NCBI RefSeq assembly: GCF_006494775.1
Contig: NZ_CP041146.1
Coordinates: forward strand, 4,340,001 to 4,404,000
Direction of reading: 5' to 3'
DNA: 64,000 nt
From: Nocardioides humi
Lineage (GTDB): Bacteria; Actinomycetota; Actinomycetes; Propionibacteriales; Nocardioidaceae
In this document: positions 1-9,528 of the stretch, piece after piece
Layout of the letters: each line of letters begins with the position of its first letter
Numbering within the stretch: the stretch's first letter is position 1
Notes under the pieces: generated by a model
Seen by the model: only the letters and a program-made list of their open reading frames with translations
What the model was told of the DNA's origin: nothing
Database searches by the model: none
Translations under genes and position numbers: made by a program

Positions 1-747
1 CCGAGTTCCTCCGCGAGGGACGGGCGCTCCACGACAACCTCCACCCCTCGCGGATCGTGGTGGGCTCGGACACCGAGCCGGGCCGGCTGTTCGCCAAGCT
101 CCTCCTCCAGGGGCCGTCGACGACGACGTGCCGGTGCTGTTCACCGGCTCGACCGAGGCCGAGGCGATCAAGCTCTTCGCCAACACCTATCTCGCCCTGC
201 GCGTGGCGTACTTCAACGAGCTGGACACCTACGCCGCCACCCACGGCCTGCAGACGAGCCAGATCATCGAGGGGGTCGGCCTCGACCCGCGCATCGGCGG
301 GCACTACAACAACCCGTCCTTCGGGTACGGCGGCTACTGCCTCCCCAAGGACACCCGGCAGCTCCAGGCCAACTACCGCGACGTCCCGCAGAACCTCATC
401 AGTGCGATCGTCGACGCCAACACGACCCGCAAGGACTTCATCGCCGACGACGTGCTGCGGCGCAACCCGAAGGTGGTCGGCATCTACCGCCTCACCATGA
501 AGGCCGGCTCGGACAACTTCCGCGAGTCGGCCGTCCAGGGCGTGATGAAGCGGATCAAGGCCAAGGGGTGAAGGTCGTCGTGTTCGAGCCGGAGCTGGAC
601 CAGAAGCGGTTCTTCAACTCCAAGGTGATCACGGACCTGGGGACCTTCAAGGAGAAGGCCGACGTGATCATCGCCAACCGGCGCACCGACGTCCTCGACG
701 ACGTGGCGGAGAAGGTCTACACGCGCGACATCTACGGCCGCGACTGA
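1..747 (+). CDS. ugd: UDP-glucose 6-dehydrogenase, 3' part, two apparent frameshifts
   Basis: This is the C-terminal part of a nucleotide-sugar dehydrogenase that oxidises UDP-glucose to UDP-glucuronate for surface polysaccharide. The catalytic-cysteine motif [11 protein letters not shown] is visible at about 325-357, preceded by the helical dimerisation segment, and the UDP-binding C-terminal domain runs to the TGA at 747. The gene enters from the left edge, so the NAD-binding domain is missing. The frame breaks at the GGGG runs 110-113 and 565-568; one extra G at each gives a continuous typical Ugd, so I treat both as sequence errors rather than decay. Identification is firm from the motif. 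Confidence 0.85.
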   Translation, partial: PSSSARDGRSTTTSTPRGSWWARTPSRAGCSPSSSSRGRRRRRAGAVHRLDRGRGDQALRQHLSRPARGVLQRAGHLRRHPRPADEPDHRGGRPRPAHRRALQQPVLRVRRLLPPQGHPAAPGQLPRRPAEPHQCDRRRQHDPQGLHRRRRAAAQPEGGRHLPPHHEGRLGQLPRVGRPGRDEADQGQGVKVVVFEPELDQKRFFNSKVITDLGTFKEKADVIIANRRTDVLDDVAEKVYTRDIYGRD

Positions 748-840
748 CCATCCGAAGTGACTACGGGAAGTCCGTCGATCAGGGGACGGTTCGGGCCGGG
801 GCGCGGGGGTACCGTGGAAGGCAGTTCGAGGGGGACTGCC

Positions 841-978
841 ATGGAGATGCTGATCGGAGCCGCGGGCGCGATATGGGTCGCGGCCGCCGCCGTCGTCACG
901 TTCGGGCTGGCACGCGCCGCGGCCACCCAGCCGCCGTTCCAGGTGGAGGGACAGCGCGAGCTCGGCCTCGTCCGCTGA
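841..978 (+). CDS. Small single-span membrane protein (hypothetical)
   Basis: A 45-residue reading frame starts at ATG 841, a few bases after a GAGGGGG purine stretch that could be a ribosome binding site. Residues 4-25 form one hydrophobic, alanine-rich segment, followed by a short polar tail. It lies alone between ugd and the convergent TSUP gene. I do not recognise a family. The frame is open further upstream, but that part lacks a better start. Small size makes this tentative. Confidence 0.35.
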   Translation: MEMLIGAAGAIWVAAAAVVTFGLARAAATQPPFQVEGQRELGLVR

Positions 979-1026
979 TCACCTGATCGCTGGCCACCTG
1001 ATCGCGGACCGCAGCGCCGGGGCCGC

Positions 1027-2028
1027 TCAGGTCCGGGCGCGCCTGCGCTCGCGGCTGCCGAAGGACTCGATCTCGGCGACGGTGGGCGCCCCGAACATCG
1101 GCAGCCCGAGCCGCTTGCGGAGCATCCCCCACACGAAGGGCACCAGCACGAGCATCGCGACGCCGATCGCGGCGACGACCATCGCCTCCAGCGTCTCGTG
1201 GCCCTCGCCGAACGGGTGCAGGCCGGCCTTGAACAGCAGCGCCACGCCCGACATGGTCAGCACGATCACGATGCCGCGCCGGATGAACGACTGCGGCACC
1301 CGCGGGGCGAGCCGGGCGCCGAGCAGGGTGCCGGGCACGGAGCCGACGATCAGCGGGATGACCAGGTCCCACTCGAGGCCGTGGATGGCGATATTGGCCA
1401 GGGCCGCGCTCAGCACGAGCGGCACGGCCTGGACCAGGTCGGTGCCGACCAGGCGCACGGCCGACAGGCCGGGGTAGAGCATGAGCAGTGCGATCATGAT
1501 GACCGAGCCGGAGCCGACGCTGGTGACGCCGACGAGCAGGCCGCCGAGCATGCCGACCAGCAGCGTGGGGACCGGCCGGATCCGGGGGTTGTCGTCCGGC
1601 AGCGCGCCGCCGCGGCGTACCCGCTTGAGGTTGATGTAGAGGCGCAGCGCGTACGTCGACGCGGCGAACAGCAGCGCGACGCCGATGCACAGCTTGAGGG
1701 TCTTCTCCAGCTGCGCGGGGTCGTCGGTCAGCGCCTTGACGAGATAGGGCCCCACGAAGGCCATCGGCACCGAGCCGAGGATCAGCCAGCCCGCGAGCCG
1801 CAGGTTGGGTGAGCCCTCCCTGGCGTGGGTGAGCGCGCCCCCGGTCTTGTAGACCGCCGCGGCGGTCAGGTCGGCGGTGACGATCGCCGAGGTGTGCCCG
1901 ACGCCCAGGAAGATCAGGGCCGGGGTCATCAGCGCGCCGCCGCCCATGCCGGTCAGGCCGACGACGATGCCGACGAAGAAGCCGGCGGCCGCGATCGAGA
2001 GCGCGGTCAGCGTGATCAGGTCGTTCAT
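1027..2028 (-). CDS. Sulfite exporter TauE/SafE (TSUP) family permease
   Basis: This 333-residue polytopic membrane protein has the two-fold repeat of the TSUP family. The first half carries a glycine-rich GMGGGALMTP motif near residue 28 and the second half a matching SVGSGS motif near 180, each followed by hydrophobic spans. TSUP proteins move sulfite, sulfonates or other small anions. It starts at ATG 2028, overlapping the stop of the upstream APS kinase fusion by 4 bp, so the two are co-transcribed. That neighbour makes a sulfur oxyanion the likely cargo. The C-terminal tail is basic (ends near ERRRART). Substrate and direction are inferred. Confidence 0.85.
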   Translation of the reverse strand: MNDLITLTALSIAAAGFFVGIVVGLTGMGGGALMTPALIFLGVGHTSAIVTADLTAAAVYKTGGALTHAREGSPNLRLAGWLILGSVPMAFVGPYLVKALTDDPAQLEKTLKLCIGVALLFAASTYALRLYINLKRVRRGGALPDDNPRIRPVPTLLVGMLGGLLVGVTSVGSGSVIMIALLMLYPGLSAVRLVGTDLVQAVPLVLSAALANIAIHGLEWDLVIPLIVGSVPGTLLGARLAPRVPQSFIRRGIVIVLTMSGVALLFKAGLHPFGEGHETLEAMVVAAIGVAMLVLVPFVWGMLRKRLGLPMFGAPTVAEIESFGSRERRRART

Positions 2029-3904
2029 CGCTCGCCTGCCTCCGCGGTCGAGGGCACCGCGAGGCGGCGCAGCACCGCCTGGAGGAGGGCGTCGATCTGG
2101 TCGGCGGAGACCTCGGCCGCCGCCTTGCCCCGCCGGTACGGGTCGCGGATGTCGTGGTGGTCGGCCGTCCCGGCGCGGCGGTGCCCGACCGCGGTGACCA
2201 GCTCGGCGCCGCGCAGGTCCGGGGCGACCCGCGCGACGGACTCGGCGAACTGCCCGAGTGTGAACGCCTTGCGGAACGCGCCCGGCACCTCCTCGAGCAC
2301 GAACTGCCGGTGGGTCGCCTCGGCGGTGAGTACGAGGTCGGCCGCGTCGATCAGGTCGTCGGTGAGCGGTCGGCTGGCGAACCCGCTGATCAGGTCGCTG
2401 CTCACCCCCCGCTCGGCGAGCACGGCCGCCATGGTGCGGTCGACCGGGTGGGCGTCGAAGCCGTGGGTGCCGGCGCTCGCGAACTCGATCCCGCTGCCGC
2501 TGCCGGCCAGGGAGCGCGAGCGGAGCTCCATGTACGGCGAGCGGCAGATGTTGGCGGTGCAGACGAAGAGCACCCGCAGCGGACGGCTCCCGGCGGTCGA
2601 CGTACGGGCGCCGGCGACCTCCTCGGCGACCTCCTCGGAGATGTCCGGCACCGGCACCGGGGCCGGCTCGGGAACCGGCTCGGGGGCCGGGGGAGCGTCG
2701 GGGGCGGTCAGGTCGACGTACCCCGCCTCGCGGAGCGCGACCACGACGTCCTCGAGGGCGTCCTCGATGGAGCGGCCGGTGGTGTCGACCCGGACGTCGG
2801 CGTCGAGCGGCTCCTCGTAGGGGGAGGAGATGCCGGTGAACTCCGGGATCTCGCCGCGCCGCGCCTTGGCGTACAGGCCCTTGCGGTCGCGCCGCTCGCA
2901 CTCCTCCAGCGGGGTCGCGACGTGGACGAGGAAGAACGCGCCGCCGGCCCGCTCGACCATCGCCCGCACCTGCCGCCGGGTCTCGTCGAAGGGCGCGATC
3001 GGGCTGCACACCGCGAGCCCGCCGTGGCGGGCGATCTCGGCGGCCACCCAGCCGATCCGGCGGATGTTGGTCTCGCGGTCCTCGCGGGAGAAGGTGAGGC
3101 CGGCGGAGAGGTTGCGGCGTACGACGTCGCCGTCGAGGCTGGTGAGGCTGCGCCCGCCCTGCTCGAGGAGGCGGTCCATCAGGGCCTGCGCGAGGGTGGA
3201 CTTGCCGCTGCCGGAGAGCCCGGTGAAGAACAGGACCAGGCCCTGCTGGTCGGGCCGTGGGCGCTCGGCCGCGGCGATGTCGGCGAGCTCCGGCAGCAGG
3301 TGGCCGCCGTAGGCCAGCTCGACGACCGGGTCGGTGTCGGCGTACGACGCCAGCACGGAGATGCGCAGCGCCGGGTCCGCCAGCGAGGCGTGGTCGGCGA
3401 GCGGGACGGCGACCACCGCGGCGCCGATCGTCTCGGCGACGCGCAGGGTCGCCCGGAGCAGCCCGACCGGGCTGACCGCCGGGGTCCCGGTGCCGACCAG
3501 CGCCACGAGCACGACCGGGCCGAGCCCGCGCAGCTGCTCGACCTGGACGTCGGTCATCAGGTCGGTGACGGGGACGAACGTGCGTCCGGCGTACTGCTCG
3601 CGGACGGCGGCCGGCGTCAGGTGGAGACGCCGGAACGGGCCGAACTGCGCGTGGGTCAGCGGCGTGACGGCGAGGCCGCGCAGCACGCTGGAGACGCGGG
3701 CGAGCGGGAGTCCCTCGGGGTCGACCAGCTCGATCTCGTCGCCCCCGTCGAGATGGGTGACGAGGTCGTCGGGCAGGGAGAGCGTGAGGGGGCTGCCCGG
3801 CTCGTTGAACCCGCGGATCGGGGCGGCCGCTCCGGACGTCAGCAGCTCGAGGTCGTCGAGCTCCCGCTGCGTCGGGCAGTGCTGGGGCAGGGGCGGGGTG
3901 GCAC
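2025..3904 (-). CDS. Sulfurylase-like / APS kinase / low-molecular-weight phosphatase fusion
   Basis: Three parts can be read. Residues about 1-200 resemble ATP sulfurylase (PUA-like start with the TQRELDDLELLTSG signature), but I see neither a QxRNP nor an HxxH catalytic motif, so this part is probably not catalytic. An APS kinase (CysC) domain follows with Walker A GLSGSGKS near residue 228 and the DGD, FSREDRE and KGLYAKARRGEI motifs. After a Pro/Glu linker comes a low-molecular-weight tyrosine-phosphatase or arsenate-reductase-like domain with CTANICRS near residue 445 and a DP pair. Recognisable homology starts upstream of the first clean in-frame start (GTG 3686). GTG 3904 plus one missing C in the run at about 3891-3899 gives an intact N terminus. 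The gene overlaps the TSUP permease by 4 bp. Confidence 0.75.
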
Positions 3905-4034
3905 ACGGGCGATCGTACAGAGTCGAGTGAGTTGATCCGATTTGAACAGTGGAAGCGGACGCCTGGCAGCAGGTGACCTTGTGAACGAGTTCACGCTCCG
4001 GGGTGCTTGCCCTCTGCTAACTATTGCTAGCACC

Positions 4035-4496
4035 ATGGTGTCCATGGCTAAGGGCAAGGTCGTGAAGACCGTCGGGTCACTCGGTGACTACCTCAAGGAG
4101 CAGCGGGTGTCCGCCCGTCTGTCCCTGCGGCAGCTCGCCGACCAGGCGGGCGTCTCGAACCCCTACCTCAGCCAGATCGAGCGTGGGCTCCGCAAGCCGT
4201 CGGCCGAGGTGTTGCAGCAGATCGCCAAGGCCCTCCGGATCTCTGCGGAGCAGCTCTACATCAGGGCCGGGATCCTCAGCCCTGATGACGGCGTGGGGGG
4301 ATCGGTCGAGCTCGCCATCGTGAGCGATACCGGCCTCACCGAGCGGCAGAAGCAGTCGCTCCTCGATGTCTACGCATCGTTCCTCGCGCTGAACGCGGCC
4401 GAATCGGACGGCTCCACGGAGGTCGCAGAAGCGGCGCAGGAGGACGCGCCAACCAACACCGAGACGGAATCCAACCCCGTCGCCAACGAAGGGTGA
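4035..4496 (+). CDS. XRE-family HTH regulator next to hbhA-like gene (Rv0474-like)
   Basis: This protein of about 153 residues has a Cro/CI helix-turn-helix at about residues 18-72 (LRQLADQAGVSNPYLSQIE is the recognition region), then a short helical linker and an acidic, disordered tail. The start could be ATG 4035 or ATG 4044; neither has a strong ribosome binding site. The next gene begins within 12 bp, so they form one transcription unit. Order and similarity match mycobacterial Rv0474-Rv0475-Rv0476. The targets are unknown; control of the downstream adhesin-like gene is a natural guess. Confidence 0.8.
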   Translation: MVSMAKGKVVKTVGSLGDYLKEQRVSARLSLRQLADQAGVSNPYLSQIERGLRKPSAEVLQQIAKALRISAEQLYIRAGILSPDDGVGGSVELAIVSDTGLTERQKQSLLDVYASFLALNAAESDGSTEVAEAAQEDAPTNTETESNPVANEG

Positions 4497-4504
4497 ACCT
4501 GACA

Positions 4505-5137
4505 ATGCCGAAGCTCGAGCTTCCCAAGATCGAGATCCCGACCATCGACCTCAAGAAGGTCGACCTCCCCGAGATCCCCGCGGCCGCCGCGAAGCCGATC
4601 TACGCCGGTGTCGGTGCGACCGACCTCGCCGTCGAGAAGGTGCGGACCTACGTGGCCGACGTGCAGGCCAAGGTGACCGCCCGCGTCGCCGACGTGCAGA
4701 AGGACGTCACCGCCCGCGTCGCCGACGTCCAGAGCAGTGTCAAGGGCTTCGAGCTCCCCGAGCCGAAGAGCCTGCAGGGCAAGGCCGTCGCCACCTTCGC
4801 CGAGCGCCGCACCCAGGCCGAGGCCCGGATCGCCGGCCTCCAGGCCGACGCCAAGGCGCTGCCCGCCAAGGTGCAGACCTCGGTCAAGGGCGCGTACGAC
4901 GAGAACGTCGCCACCGCCACCGCGCTGTACGCCGACCTCGCCAAGCGCGGCGAGGGCGTCGTCGTGAAGCTCCGCACCGGTGAGACCCCGCCGGCGCCGG
5001 CCGCGAAGAAGGCGCCCGCCACGAAGGCGCCCGCCGCGAAGAAGGCCCCGGCCAAGAAGGCGCCCGCCAAGAAGGCTCCGGCCAAGAAGGCCACCGCGAA
5101 GAAGGCCCCGGCCAAGAAGACCGCGGCCACCAGCTGA
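4505..5137 (+). CDS. HbhA-like heparin-binding haemagglutinin homologue
   Basis: This 210-residue protein opens with charged PKLELPKIEIP repeats, continues as a long amphipathic helical region (about residues 30-155, with repeated ARVADVQ heptad-like units), and ends in a lysine/proline/alanine tail built from KKAPA-type repeats from about residue 165. That architecture is the hallmark of mycobacterial HbhA, whose lysine-rich tail binds sulfated glycans. No signal peptide is visible, as in HbhA. I chose ATG 4505 because GAAGGG lies about 10 bp upstream; GTG 4493 in the same frame is possible. In a non-pathogen its role may be cell aggregation or nucleoid and lipid-body binding. Confidence 0.82.
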   Translation: MPKLELPKIEIPTIDLKKVDLPEIPAAAAKPIYAGVGATDLAVEKVRTYVADVQAKVTARVADVQKDVTARVADVQSSVKGFELPEPKSLQGKAVATFAERRTQAEARIAGLQADAKALPAKVQTSVKGAYDENVATATALYADLAKRGEGVVVKLRTGETPPAPAAKKAPATKAPAAKKAPAKKAPAKKAPAKKATAKKAPAKKTAATS

Positions 5138-5225
5138 CGCGCTTCTCCTCCGTTCGGCCCCGGGGCGTCCGTCCCGGGGCCGAACTGCGTCTGGCGGCCG
5201 ACCGCCTTCCAACTACGATCGGCAC

Positions 5226-5525
5226 ATGAGCGGTGGCTTCGTGGGTGCGATCAGCGATGTCGAGTTGTGGATCAACGTCGGCATCGCCTTCGCCCTGCTC
5301 GTGATCAAGATCTTCGCGTTCGTCAGCTCCCTGCTCTACTCCGGCCAGGCGTACGTCGCCGCCGACAAGCTCACCAAGCCGACCTGGACCGCGATCCTCG
5401 GTGTGGGCGTGCTGCTCCAGCTGGTGCCGATCAACCTGTCGATCATCAACCTCGCGATGACCGTCGCGGCGCTGGTCTACCTGGCCGACGTCCGGCCGGC
5501 GCTCGCGGGCCTGCGCCGCCGCTGA
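5226..5525 (+). CDS. DUF2516 family membrane protein (Rv0476-like)
   Basis: This 99-residue protein starts at ATG 5226. It has an N-terminal amphipathic start, a hydrophobic span at about 15-38, and a second hydrophobic pair at about 58-90 ending in a basic ALAGLRRR tail. It matches the DUF2516 family that follows hbhA in mycobacteria and relatives. The conserved position suggests a shared envelope role, but no biochemical function is known. Confidence 0.8.
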   Translation: MSGGFVGAISDVELWINVGIAFALLVIKIFAFVSSLLYSGQAYVAADKLTKPTWTAILGVGVLLQLVPINLSIINLAMTVAALVYLADVRPALAGLRRR

Positions 5526-5570
5526 CTCCCGGCTGACCCCTGACTTATCCCCGGCTGCCGGTGCCCGGGG

Positions 5571-6749
5571 TCAGATCAGGTCGTCGAGGCGGCCGGCCGC
5601 ACCCTCGGGCGCGTAGGCCTGGGCGACCTCGCCGGTGCCGATGATCCGCAGCTCGCCGTCGCCCGCGTCGGCGTACGCCGCGTCGCCGCGGCGCAGGTGG
5701 AGCATCTCGTCGCGCTCGTTGAACAGGGCGACCTCGCCGCCGGTGCACACCAGCAGCCGCGGGCCGGTGGCGGGCAGCACGGCGCCCGCCGGGTCGGCCT
5801 GCGAGCTCTGCGTGACCGACAGCGCGAACTCGCGGGTGGGGCTGAAGACGTCGGTCGACGTGCCGTGGAGCTGGGGCGTCACCCGCGCGACCCGGGACAT
5901 CCCCTCCTCCAGGCAGAGCACGAGCCCGACGGGGTCGACGTGCTTGGACGTGAGCCCGGCCCGCAGGACGTTGTCGGAGGACACCATCACCTCCAGGCAC
6001 ATGCCGCTGAGATGGGCGTGGATGATGCCCGCGCCGAGGTACGCCGCCTCGCCGGGCTGCAGGGTCAGCCGGTTGAGCAGCAGTGAGATCACCACCCCCA
6101 CGTCGCCCGGGTGGTGCTTCTCGATCTCCACGGCGGTGGCGTAGGCGCGCTTGATGTCGATGCCCTCGGCGAGCGCGCGCCGGCACCCCTCGACGATCTC
6201 GCCGACCTCCTCCGGCCCCGGCGGATCGGCCAGCAGGCCCTCGACGAGCCGCACGATGCCGGCGAAGCCGGGATTGCTGCGCAGCTGCTTGACCAGCGCC
6301 GTGGTCGTGGGGTGCTGCAGCGGCATCAGCACCCGGAGGATCTCCGCCGTCGGGCGGAAGCCGACGAGGCTGTCGAAGGTGGAGAGCGCGTAGACCATCT
6401 CCGGCTTCGGGTACGGGTCCTTGAACACCCGGTGGGGCGCGTCCATGGGGACGCCCGCGGCCTCCTCGGCGGCGTACCCCGCCCGGGCGCGGGTCGCGTT
6501 GGGGTGCACCTGGATCGACAGCGGACGCTCCGCGGCGAGGACCTTGAGCATGAAGTCGAGGTGCCCCGCGACCTCGGTCAGCGGGCGCGGCTCGGCCGAG
6601 CCGTCGACGTACCGGGCGGTGCCGAGCGGGTGCGTGCCGAGCCACACCTCGGCCACGGGCCTGCCGTCGCCGCCGCGTCGCTGGAAGCCCGGGATGGCGT
6701 CCGTGGAGCCCCAGTCGTAGGACTGGGTGGGGCACTCGAGCGGGAGCAA
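5571..6749 (-). CDS. manA: Mannose-6-phosphate isomerase, class I
   Basis: This 392-residue protein interconverts fructose-6-phosphate and mannose-6-phosphate, feeding GDP-mannose and surface glycans. The cupin metal ligands are recognisable in SIQVHPN (near residue 96), KPEMVYAL and GIIHAHLSG; DNVLRAGLTSKHVD is the family motif in the second half. The start is a TTG at 6749, decided by the strong AGGAGG ribosome binding site seven bases upstream (complement of 6757-6762). In-frame codons further upstream lack such a site. It lies 58 bp downstream of the convergently used sugar-transferase gene on the same strand. Confidence 0.9.
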   Translation of the reverse strand: MLPLECPTQSYDWGSTDAIPGFQRRGGDGRPVAEVWLGTHPLGTARYVDGSAEPRPLTEVAGHLDFMLKVLAAERPLSIQVHPNATRARAGYAAEEAAGVPMDAPHRVFKDPYPKPEMVYALSTFDSLVGFRPTAEILRVLMPLQHPTTTALVKQLRSNPGFAGIVRLVEGLLADPPGPEEVGEIVEGCRRALAEGIDIKRAYATAVEIEKHHPGDVGVVISLLLNRLTLQPGEAAYLGAGIIHAHLSGMCLEVMVSSDNVLRAGLTSKHVDPVGLVLCLEEGMSRVARVTPQLHGTSTDVFSPTREFALSVTQSSQADPAGAVLPATGPRLLVCTGGEVALFNERDEMLHLRRGDAAYADAGDGELRIIGTGEVAQAYAPEGAAGRLDDLI

Positions 6750-6807
6750 GGAGACACCTCCTGGGAAGACAGGGCTCAGACACACTAGTGCCCAACTCGG
6801 CCCGGGG

Positions 6808-8271
6808 TCAGTACGCACCGTCCGAGGAGACCACCGCGCGCAGCGTACGCACCAGGATGTTGAGGTCTTGGAGCATGGACCAGTTGTCGACGTAGTAGAG
6901 ATCCAGGCGCATGGCCTCCCCGGCGTCGAGATTGTTGCGTCCCGACACCTGCCACAGTCCGGTCATTCCCGGACGGACCAGGAGGCGCCGAGACATCGGG
7001 CCGTCGTAGAGGGCCACCTCCCGATCGACCTGCGGGCGGGGGCCCACCAGGCTCATCTCGCCGCGGAGGACGTTGACGAGCTGGGGGAGCTCGTCGATCG
7101 AGAAGCGTCGCAGCCAGCGGCCGGGCCGGGTGACGCGCGGATCGTCCTTCATCTTGAACAGGAGGGCGTTTCGACCGGTCTGCTCCTGCAGTCGCCCGAT
7201 CATGCGCTCGGCGTCCACCCGCATGGTGCGGAGCTTGAGGCACTCGAAGGGCTCGCCGTTGCGACCGACGCGGCCGTGCCGGAACAGGATCGGACCCCGA
7301 TCATGGAGCCAGATCGCCGCGGTGGCGACGAGGAGGATGGGGACGAGCAGCACGAGGAGCAGCAGGGCTCCGATGACGTCGAAGGATCGTTTCCCGAGGG
7401 TTCCCGCGTCCGCCCAGGTCGGCGAGTCGACCTGGATCAGGGGCACCCCGCCGACCGGACGGATCCTGATCCGCTCGTGGGAGATGTCGTCGAGGTGCGG
7501 CGCGAGAGCGACATCCACGTTCTGGTCCTCCAGCGCCCAGATCGACTCCTTCATGTGGGTGGGATCGGGGATGCTGCCAGAGGCGAACACCACCAGATCG
7601 GCACGCTGCTCGTCGGCGACGGAGGTGAGGTGGTCGATCGTCCCCAGGACGGGTATGCCGCCGCGGGTCTCCTCGGCGACGTCCCGGTCGGAGGGCAGCA
7701 CGCTGCCGATGACGGAGTAGCCGAGCCAGCTCTCGCGACGGAGGGCAGCGGTCATCTCGTCGACGCCCTCAGGTGATCCCGCGACGAGCACGCGGACCTG
7801 GAGTCGACCGCGCTGGCGCAGGGCGTGCAGCAGCCGGCGCGCGTACCAGCGGCCCGCGAGCAGCAGGATCGGTCCGAGTGTGAAGGCGAGGACGAAGAAG
7901 CCTCGGGCCAGTTGGTACTTGGCGAGGTAGCAGCCGACGCCGACGAGGCCGGCCGTGACGATGCAGGCCTGGAAGACGCGCTTGAACTCCTCGGCACCGG
8001 AGCCGAGAAGATCGCGGCGATAGCCGCCCATCAAGGCGGTGACCAGGAGCCACGCGGCGATGCTGAGCGGGCCGACCACGCCGAGCTGCTCGTGGACGCT
8101 GGAGTGCCGGGTGAAGATCGACAGCCGCTCACGCCCGAGCAGGGCGAGCGTGCCGACCAAGGCGATGATCGCGACGTCGAGGGCGAACACGCACCAGGTG
8201 AACACCGCGAGGGTGTGCCGGGCGCGTGGTGGAGTACCGACGGCTCGCCGAGTGCGATCGGTGACGGTCAT
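6808..8271 (-). CDS. Polyprenyl-phosphate sugar-1-phosphate transferase (WbaP/CpsE type)
   Basis: This 487-residue membrane enzyme transfers the first sugar-1-phosphate to undecaprenyl phosphate, starting exopolysaccharide or O-antigen-like synthesis. Four N-terminal spans (about residues 18-140) and a central nucleotide-binding-like domain are followed by the bacterial sugar transferase domain from about residue 295: KRSFDVIGALLLL, KLRTM, FSIDELPQLVNVL, GPRPQV and RPGMTGLWQVSGR are all present. Start ATG 8271. It shares a strand with manA and is divergent from galE across 175 bp, giving a small surface-polysaccharide neighbourhood with ugd. Confidence 0.9.
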   Translation of the reverse strand: MTVTDRTRRAVGTPPRARHTLAVFTWCVFALDVAIIALVGTLALLGRERLSIFTRHSSVHEQLGVVGPLSIAAWLLVTALMGGYRRDLLGSGAEEFKRVFQACIVTAGLVGVGCYLAKYQLARGFFVLAFTLGPILLLAGRWYARRLLHALRQRGRLQVRVLVAGSPEGVDEMTAALRRESWLGYSVIGSVLPSDRDVAEETRGGIPVLGTIDHLTSVADEQRADLVVFASGSIPDPTHMKESIWALEDQNVDVALAPHLDDISHERIRIRPVGGVPLIQVDSPTWADAGTLGKRSFDVIGALLLLVLLVPILLVATAAIWLHDRGPILFRHGRVGRNGEPFECLKLRTMRVDAERMIGRLQEQTGRNALLFKMKDDPRVTRPGRWLRRFSIDELPQLVNVLRGEMSLVGPRPQVDREVALYDGPMSRRLLVRPGMTGLWQVSGRNNLDAGEAMRLDLYYVDNWSMLQDLNILVRTLRAVVSSDGAY

Positions 8272-8446
8272 CTATCAGGTTTCCCAACCCAGTTGTGTGA
8301 CGGGGTGCTCCCTACCCCTCCCACAAGGAGCGGCCGGTCGGCCACAGCAGCACCACACAGACCTTAGGCAGTTTCCGCCCGCCATGGCGACCAATCCGGA
8401 AAAGTCCTGGTAAAGCCTCTCCGGTGAGGCTCAGTAGGGTCGGGGC

Positions 8447-9451
8447 ATGAAGGTTCTCGTCACCGGCGGCGCCGGCTATCTCGGATCGATCACGGCCACG
8501 GCGCTCGAGCAGGCCGGCCACACGCCGGTCGTGCTGGACTCGCTGCTGAGCGGGCCGCGGGCGTACGTCGGCGACCGGGTCTTCTACGAGGGCGACGTGG
8601 CCGACCGCTCCCTGCTGCGGCGGATCGTCGCCGAGCACCCCGACCTCGACGCCACCGTGCACATGGCCGCGCGGATCGTCGTACCGGAGTCGGTGGAGAG
8701 GCCGTACGAGTACTACCGCGACAACGTCGCCAAGTCGCTGGAGATGTTCGACGAGCTCACCGCGCTCGGCAAGCCGCGGATCCTGTTCTCCTCGACGGCC
8801 TCGCTGTACGCCCTCACGCCGGACTTCGAGGTCACCGAGGACGACCCGGTCGACCCGACCTCGCCGTACGCCCGGACCAAGCGGATGATGGAGCAGGTCC
8901 TCGAGGACCTCGCCGAGGCGAGCGACCTGCGGGCGATCATCCTGCGCTACTTCAACCCGATCGGCGCCGACCCGGACCTGACCACCGGCTACCACCTGCG
9001 CGACGCCACCCATGTGGTGCCGCTGATGGCGCAGACGGCGCTGGGGTACCGCGAGAGCTTCACGCTCACCGGCACCGACCACCCGACCCGCGACGGCACG
9101 GGCATCCGCGACTACATCCACGTGTGGGACCTGGCCCGTGCGCACGTGCGTGCCGTCGAGGAGTTCGACGGCGTGCTGGCGAAGGTCGGCGCGCCGTACA
9201 CCTACATCAACCTCGGCGCCGGCTCCGGCGTCACCGTCCGCGAGCTGCTCGCCGCCGTCGAGCGGGCCGTCGGCAGGCCGGTGCCGGTCGTCGAGGCGCC
9301 CGCCCGGCCCGGCGACGCCGCCGGCGCCTACGCCAACGCCGACAAGGCCGCCGAGCTGCTGGGCTGGCGCACCGAGCTGTCCCTCAACGACGCGATCGCG
9401 TCCGCGCTCGCGTGGGGGGAGAAGCGGCGGTCGGTCCTCGGCTACGCGTAG
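8447..9451 (+). CDS. galE: UDP-glucose 4-epimerase
   Basis: This 334-residue extended SDR interconverts UDP-glucose and UDP-galactose. The NAD motif GGAGYLG lies at residues 7-13, the catalytic serine in SSTAS near 125, and the YxxxK motif as YARTK near 145; RYFNPIGAD and GIRDYIHVWDLA are GalE signatures. The start is ATG 8447 directly after the intergenic region shared with the divergent sugar-transferase gene. Together with ugd and manA it supplies activated sugars for surface glycans. Confidence 0.92.
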   Translation: MKVLVTGGAGYLGSITATALEQAGHTPVVLDSLLSGPRAYVGDRVFYEGDVADRSLLRRIVAEHPDLDATVHMAARIVVPESVERPYEYYRDNVAKSLEMFDELTALGKPRILFSSTASLYALTPDFEVTEDDPVDPTSPYARTKRMMEQVLEDLAEASDLRAIILRYFNPIGADPDLTTGYHLRDATHVVPLMAQTALGYRESFTLTGTDHPTRDGTGIRDYIHVWDLARAHVRAVEEFDGVLAKVGAPYTYINLGAGSGVTVRELLAAVERAVGRPVPVVEAPARPGDAAGAYANADKAAELLGWRTELSLNDAIASALAWGEKRRSVLGYA

Positions 9452-9528
9452 CGCCGCGACCCGGGGGTCTCCACCGAGGCGACAGCGTGATCGAGGAACG
9501 AGGGCCTGGGACCGCGTATTCTGGTCGG

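Noticed and set aside
1027..3906. A 959-residue frame covering both the TSUP permease and the kinase fusion region
   Set aside because: Its N-terminal two-thirds is an arginine/proline-rich out-of-frame shadow of the APS kinase gene. The real permease starts at ATG 2028.
4985..5130. Tandem repeat or CRISPR-like array in the HbhA tail
   Set aside because: The repeats are in-frame KKAPA codon repeats within a protein; there are no spacers or cas genes.
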